From an uncultured Mucispirillum sp. (lineage in GTDB: Bacteria > Chrysiogenota > Deferribacteres > Deferribacterales > Mucispirillaceae): a DNA stretch of 8,692 bases. The notes below the pieces were generated by a model. That model had not been told where the DNA came from and ran no database searches. It was given only the letters and a program-made list of their open reading frames with translations. The translations under genes and the position numbers were made by a program. This document shows positions 6,565-8,692 of the stretch, piece by piece. The stretch is from assembly GCA_937890655.1 (NCBI GenBank), contig CALADT010000017.1, positions 1 to 8,692 on the forward strand, in the 5' to 3' direction. Within the stretch, counting starts at the first letter, position 1. The number at the start of each line of letters is the position of its first letter.

Positions 6565-7611
6565 ATGAAAACTACATCAGTAAATATTAAATCCAAAGAG
6601 CAAGAGTATATTATATTTGTTGGTAACGATTTTATTTCAGAACGCATTACAGATTACTATAAGTCAGGTGCATATTTTATCGTAGATAAAAAAGTTGCAA
6701 ATATATATAAAAATATTATTCCAGCAGACCCAGAAAGGGTATATATATTTCAAGCATATGAAAAATACAAAAACCTTTTTAATGCTGAAAAAATGCTTTC
6801 TTTTTTACAAAGTAAAGGTATGTTAAGAGATGGCACATTGGTGGTTATAGGTGGTGGCATAACAGGGGATACAGGTGCTTTTGCAGCTTCTACTTATATG
6901 CGTGGCATAAAATTTATTCAAATACCTACAACACTTCTTGCTATGGTGGATTCTAGTGTGGGTGGAAAAACGGCAGTTAATTTAAACGGCATAAAAAACA
7001 GTGTAGGCACATTTTACCAGCCAAGCGAAGTTTTAATTGATAGTAATTTCTTAAACAGCTTAACAGATAAAGAATATTTAAACGGTTTAGCAGAAGCCAT
7101 AAAAATTGCTTGTGTTTATGATAAAAACTTATTTGAATATATAGAAGAAAATATAAAATCAATCCTTGCAAGAAAAAAACATGTTATGGAACATATTATT
7201 TTTTCATCATTAAAATTAAAGGCAGATATCGTAGAGCAGGACGAAAAAGAACAAGGTATAAGAAAACTACTTAATTTTGGCCATACAATAGCACACGGTA
7301 TAGAAAGTGATTCCAATAATAAAATACACCACGGTATAGCAGTTGCCATAGGTATGATTTATGAAAGCCAGTATGCTTTAAAACATAAACATACAGATAA
7401 AGAAACAGTTGCAAAAATAAATAACCTACTAAAAATGCTAAACTACCCAGTAAATTATACTCCAAAAGATAAAAATAAAATGCTTGAAGCAATCTCTGCA
7501 GATAAAAAAGCAGGAAAAAAAGGTATAAGTTTAGCAATTTCCGGCAAAAATATGGAAGGAATTATAATAAATAACATAAAACCAAAAGAATTAATTGACT
7601 TATTCCCATAA
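6565..7611 (+). CDS. aroB: 3-dehydroquinate synthase
   Basis: AroB converts DAHP to 3-dehydroquinate, the second step of the shikimate pathway, using NAD+ and a divalent metal. It is 348 aa, within the family's usual 340-370. The NAD-binding stretch GGGITGDTGAFAASTYMRG covers residues 96-114. PTTLLAMVDSSVGGKTAVN at 121-139 is the hallmark substrate and NAD segment. The metal ligands are Glu177 in GLAEAIK, His240 in NFGHTIAHGIE, and His256 in HHGIAVAIGM. The spacing from Glu177 to His240 equals that of the E. coli ligands Glu184 and His247. HGIAV replaces the commoner HGEAV, a mild variation. The start is one base after the aroK stop, with AGG (6554-6556) eight bases upstream. It is the last gene before a 111-bp gap with a large hairpin. 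Confidence 0.97.
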   Translation: MKTTSVNIKSKEQEYIIFVGNDFISERITDYYKSGAYFIVDKKVANIYKNIIPADPERVYIFQAYEKYKNLFNAEKMLSFLQSKGMLRDGTLVVIGGGITGDTGAFAASTYMRGIKFIQIPTTLLAMVDSSVGGKTAVNLNGIKNSVGTFYQPSEVLIDSNFLNSLTDKEYLNGLAEAIKIACVYDKNLFEYIEENIKSILARKKHVMEHIIFSSLKLKADIVEQDEKEQGIRKLLNFGHTIAHGIESDSNNKIHHGIAVAIGMIYESQYALKHKHTDKETVAKINNLLKMLNYPVNYTPKDKNKMLEAISADKKAGKKGISLAISGKNMEGIIINNIKPKELIDLFP

Positions 7612-7640
7612 ATGAAAGTAATATAGTATAAACTGCTATG

Positions 7641-7692
7641 TAGTTTTGGACGGTTTAAAAAACAATTAATAGCTGTTGGCCGTCCAAAGCTA
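7641..7692. repeat. 13-bp inverted repeat (long-loop hairpin) after aroB
   Basis: TAGTTTTGGACGG (7641-7653) pairs with CCGTCCAAAGCTA (7680-7692): 12 Watson-Crick pairs and one G-U, with a 26-base AT-rich loop. The GC-rich core GGACGG/CCGTCC stands out in this AT-rich DNA. A secondary four-pair stem (AACA 7661-7664 with TGTT 7674-7677) can form inside the loop. Neither side is followed by a run of T, and the loop is long, so it is not a textbook Rho-independent terminator. It may still punctuate or stabilise the aroB mRNA, or be a regulatory leader of the following TPR gene, whose GTG is 30 bases downstream. I saw no second copy in the window. Confidence 0.7.
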
Positions 7693-7722
7693 TTCAAATA
7701 ATATATACGAGGTTAGCACTAG

Positions 7723-8692
7723 GTGGACGAAAGGACACATGCACGCTATATGTCTGATATAGCCTATTTTCTTTCAAAGATGGAGGCAGAGCCAAACTCC
7801 GGCTATTTCATACCCATAGCTTTAGCATATAATAAACTTGAAAAGTATGATGAAACTATTGCTATGTGTAAAACTGCCATAGAACGTTTTCCTGCCAACT
7901 GTGCTGCTAAAACTTTCCTTGCAGAAGCATATGTTTATAAGGGTCAGTTTGAATTAGCAAAAGATTACCTTTTTGATGTAACAGCAGAAGACGATAACAA
8001 CTATAAAGCATTAAAACTTTTAGGTATAATATGCAAAGAAAATGGCGATACAGCTGAGGCTATAAAATACCTAACAGGTGCGTATATCCGTTCACCAGAA
8101 GATAAAGAAGTCCGTGCTATGATTGAGGAGTTAGGTGGCTCACTTAACCCAGCCCAGATTTATGATGAACGTATGAAACGCCAATCTCAAGCGGCTTATG
8201 AAAGCGAAGAAGATGAAGAATTAAGAACTTTCCAAGAAATAGACCAACGTATTCGTAATGCAGAAATTATTATGGCAGATTTAGTGTCTGATACTTCCAT
8301 AACTGCTAGAAATTATGCTGAAGAAGAAGATATAAATTCTGATAACCCTAATGATTTTATGCCACTTATTGAAACACATGAACCTGTGGAAGAAGATACA
8401 GATAGCGATAGTGTTGAAAATAATGATAATATAGAGAATGTAGAAGATATAGCAGAAAATAGTAATAATGAAGAACATTCAATATTAAGCGAAGAAGAAA
8501 GTAGTAATAAAGAAGATAATGACTTACTTTCTGCATTAAGTGAAGAAGAAAGTAGCGATACATCAGAAAACGATTTATTATCAGCTTTAGCAGAAGATGA
8601 AAGTAAAGAAGATAATGACTTACTTTCTGCATTAAGCGAAGAAGAAAGTAGCGATACATCAGAAAACGATTTATTATCAGCTTTAGCAGAAG
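7723..8692 (+). CDS. TPR protein with long acidic repeat tail, partial at its 3' end
   Basis: An open frame begins right after a TAG (7720-7722) and runs off the right edge: at least 323 codons with no stop. The GTG at 7723 is the first possible start, giving MDERTHARYMSDIAYFLSKMEAEP; GAGG (7709-7712) is ten bases upstream. An ATG at 7750 (codon 10) is the alternative. Three tetratricopeptide units follow at residues 27-59 (SGYFIPIALAYNKLEKYDETI pattern, with the A-x-x-Y and Y-D-E-A/T-I marks), 60-92 and 93-127. A helical, charged segment covers about 165-183. From there the chain is highly acidic and rich in Glu, Asp, Ser and Asn, so probably disordered, and it ends in tandem repeats. There is no signal peptide or membrane helix, so the protein is probably cytoplasmic. 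TPR arrays usually mediate protein binding; no enzymatic role is visible. It may share the aro operon transcript or have its own promoter in the gap. Confidence 0.85.
   Translation, partial: MDERTHARYMSDIAYFLSKMEAEPNSGYFIPIALAYNKLEKYDETIAMCKTAIERFPANCAAKTFLAEAYVYKGQFELAKDYLFDVTAEDDNNYKALKLLGIICKENGDTAEAIKYLTGAYIRSPEDKEVRAMIEELGGSLNPAQIYDERMKRQSQAAYESEEDEELRTFQEIDQRIRNAEIIMADLVSDTSITARNYAEEEDINSDNPNDFMPLIETHEPVEEDTDSDSVENNDNIENVEDIAENSNNEEHSILSEEESSNKEDNDLLSALSEEESSDTSENDLLSALAEDESKEDNDLLSALSEEESSDTSENDLLSALAE
8509..8692 (+). repeat. 96-bp in-frame tandem repeat, second copy cut by the window edge
   Basis: Copy 1 spans 8509-8604 and copy 2 starts at 8605 and is visible for 88 bases. They differ only at 8541 (T) versus 8637 (C), a silent Ser codon change. 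Each 32-residue unit holds two half-units of 16 residues built on NDLLSAL: one reads KEDNDLLSALSEEESS, the other DTSENDLLSALAEDES. The half-units share the protein motif but use different codons, so the 16-residue repeat is older than the 96-bp duplication. A degenerate earlier half-unit (EEHSILSEEESS) lies just upstream, at about 8470-8505. The array may continue beyond 8692. Confidence 0.92.

Noticed and set aside
7641..7692. Intrinsic (Rho-independent) terminator after aroB
   Set aside because: The stem is strong, but the loop is 26 bases and no run of T follows on either strand, so I list it as an inverted repeat only.
6977..7697. Several minus-strand open frames opposite aroB
   Set aside because: They have no motifs or ribosome binding sites and lie across a complete, well-conserved aroB gene.
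8281..8659. Overlapping minus-strand open frames opposite the acidic TPR tail
   Set aside because: They are complements of the Glu/Asp/Ser repeat codons on the plus strand and encode Tyr/Leu/His-rich low-complexity chains without a ribosome binding site. The plus-strand frame carries TPR motifs and a repeat whose only difference is silent.
8509..8692. CRISPR array or intergenic satellite
   Set aside because: The repeat is in frame, lies inside a coding region, has a 96-bp unit without spacers, and keeps its protein sequence across the copies.

Overview
The window is very AT-rich bacterial DNA, dense with genes. Codons such as AUA, AGA/AGG, UUA and A/T-ending forms dominate, and Shine-Dalgarno sites (AGGTGG, AAAGGG, AGGGG, GGAGG) stand upstream of several starts. 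The gene set is glutamate racemase, a penicillin-binding protein, the shikimate-pathway pair aroK-aroB, and a 4Fe-4S-type rRNA m5U methyltransferase. This fits a peptidoglycan-making bacterium that makes its own aromatic amino acids. A low-GC Deferribacterota relative (Mucispirillum-like) is my guess from the gene set and style; nothing in the sequence proves it. I see no tRNA, rRNA, insertion sequence, phage gene or CRISPR array.

Layout. At the left edge (1-202) is an intergenic region. It carries a minus-strand Shine-Dalgarno for a gene that begins just outside the window, and a weak promoter for a PfkB-family sugar kinase (203-1084, +). The kinase ends exactly where the convergent murI gene (1085-1858, -) ends, with no base between them. 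A 103-bp divergent spacer (1859-1961) then separates murI from a long plus-strand gene string.

That string begins with an RlmD-like 23S rRNA methyltransferase gene (1962-3079). It is broken: about 13 codons are missing after the Fe-S cysteine cluster and the frame shifts there. Next come a small five-helix membrane protein of unknown role (3076-3552), the nucleotide-pool cleaning enzyme RdgB (3549-4124), and a bifunctional-type penicillin-binding protein (4121-6031). The transpeptidase motifs of the last are intact, but its glycosyltransferase domain has lost its catalytic motifs. aroK (6033-6563) and aroB (6565-7611) follow. Each of the first four junctions or gaps is either a 4-base ATGA overlap or 1 bp, which implies one translationally coupled operon.

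After aroB, a 111-bp gap holds a strong 13-bp inverted repeat. A TPR protein begins at a GTG at 7723 and runs off the right edge. It has three TPR units, then a long acidic tail that ends in a nearly perfect 96-bp tandem repeat encoding paired NDLLSAL motifs.

How the parts relate: MurI supplies D-glutamate for peptidoglycan and the PBP cross-links it. AroK and AroB feed chorismate synthesis, and RdgB removes non-canonical purine triphosphates. The points most worth following up are the degenerate glycosyltransferase domain, the small deletion in the methyltransferase gene at the head of a coupled operon, and the repeat tail of the TPR protein. I found no clear evidence of a wholly new defence or mobile system.
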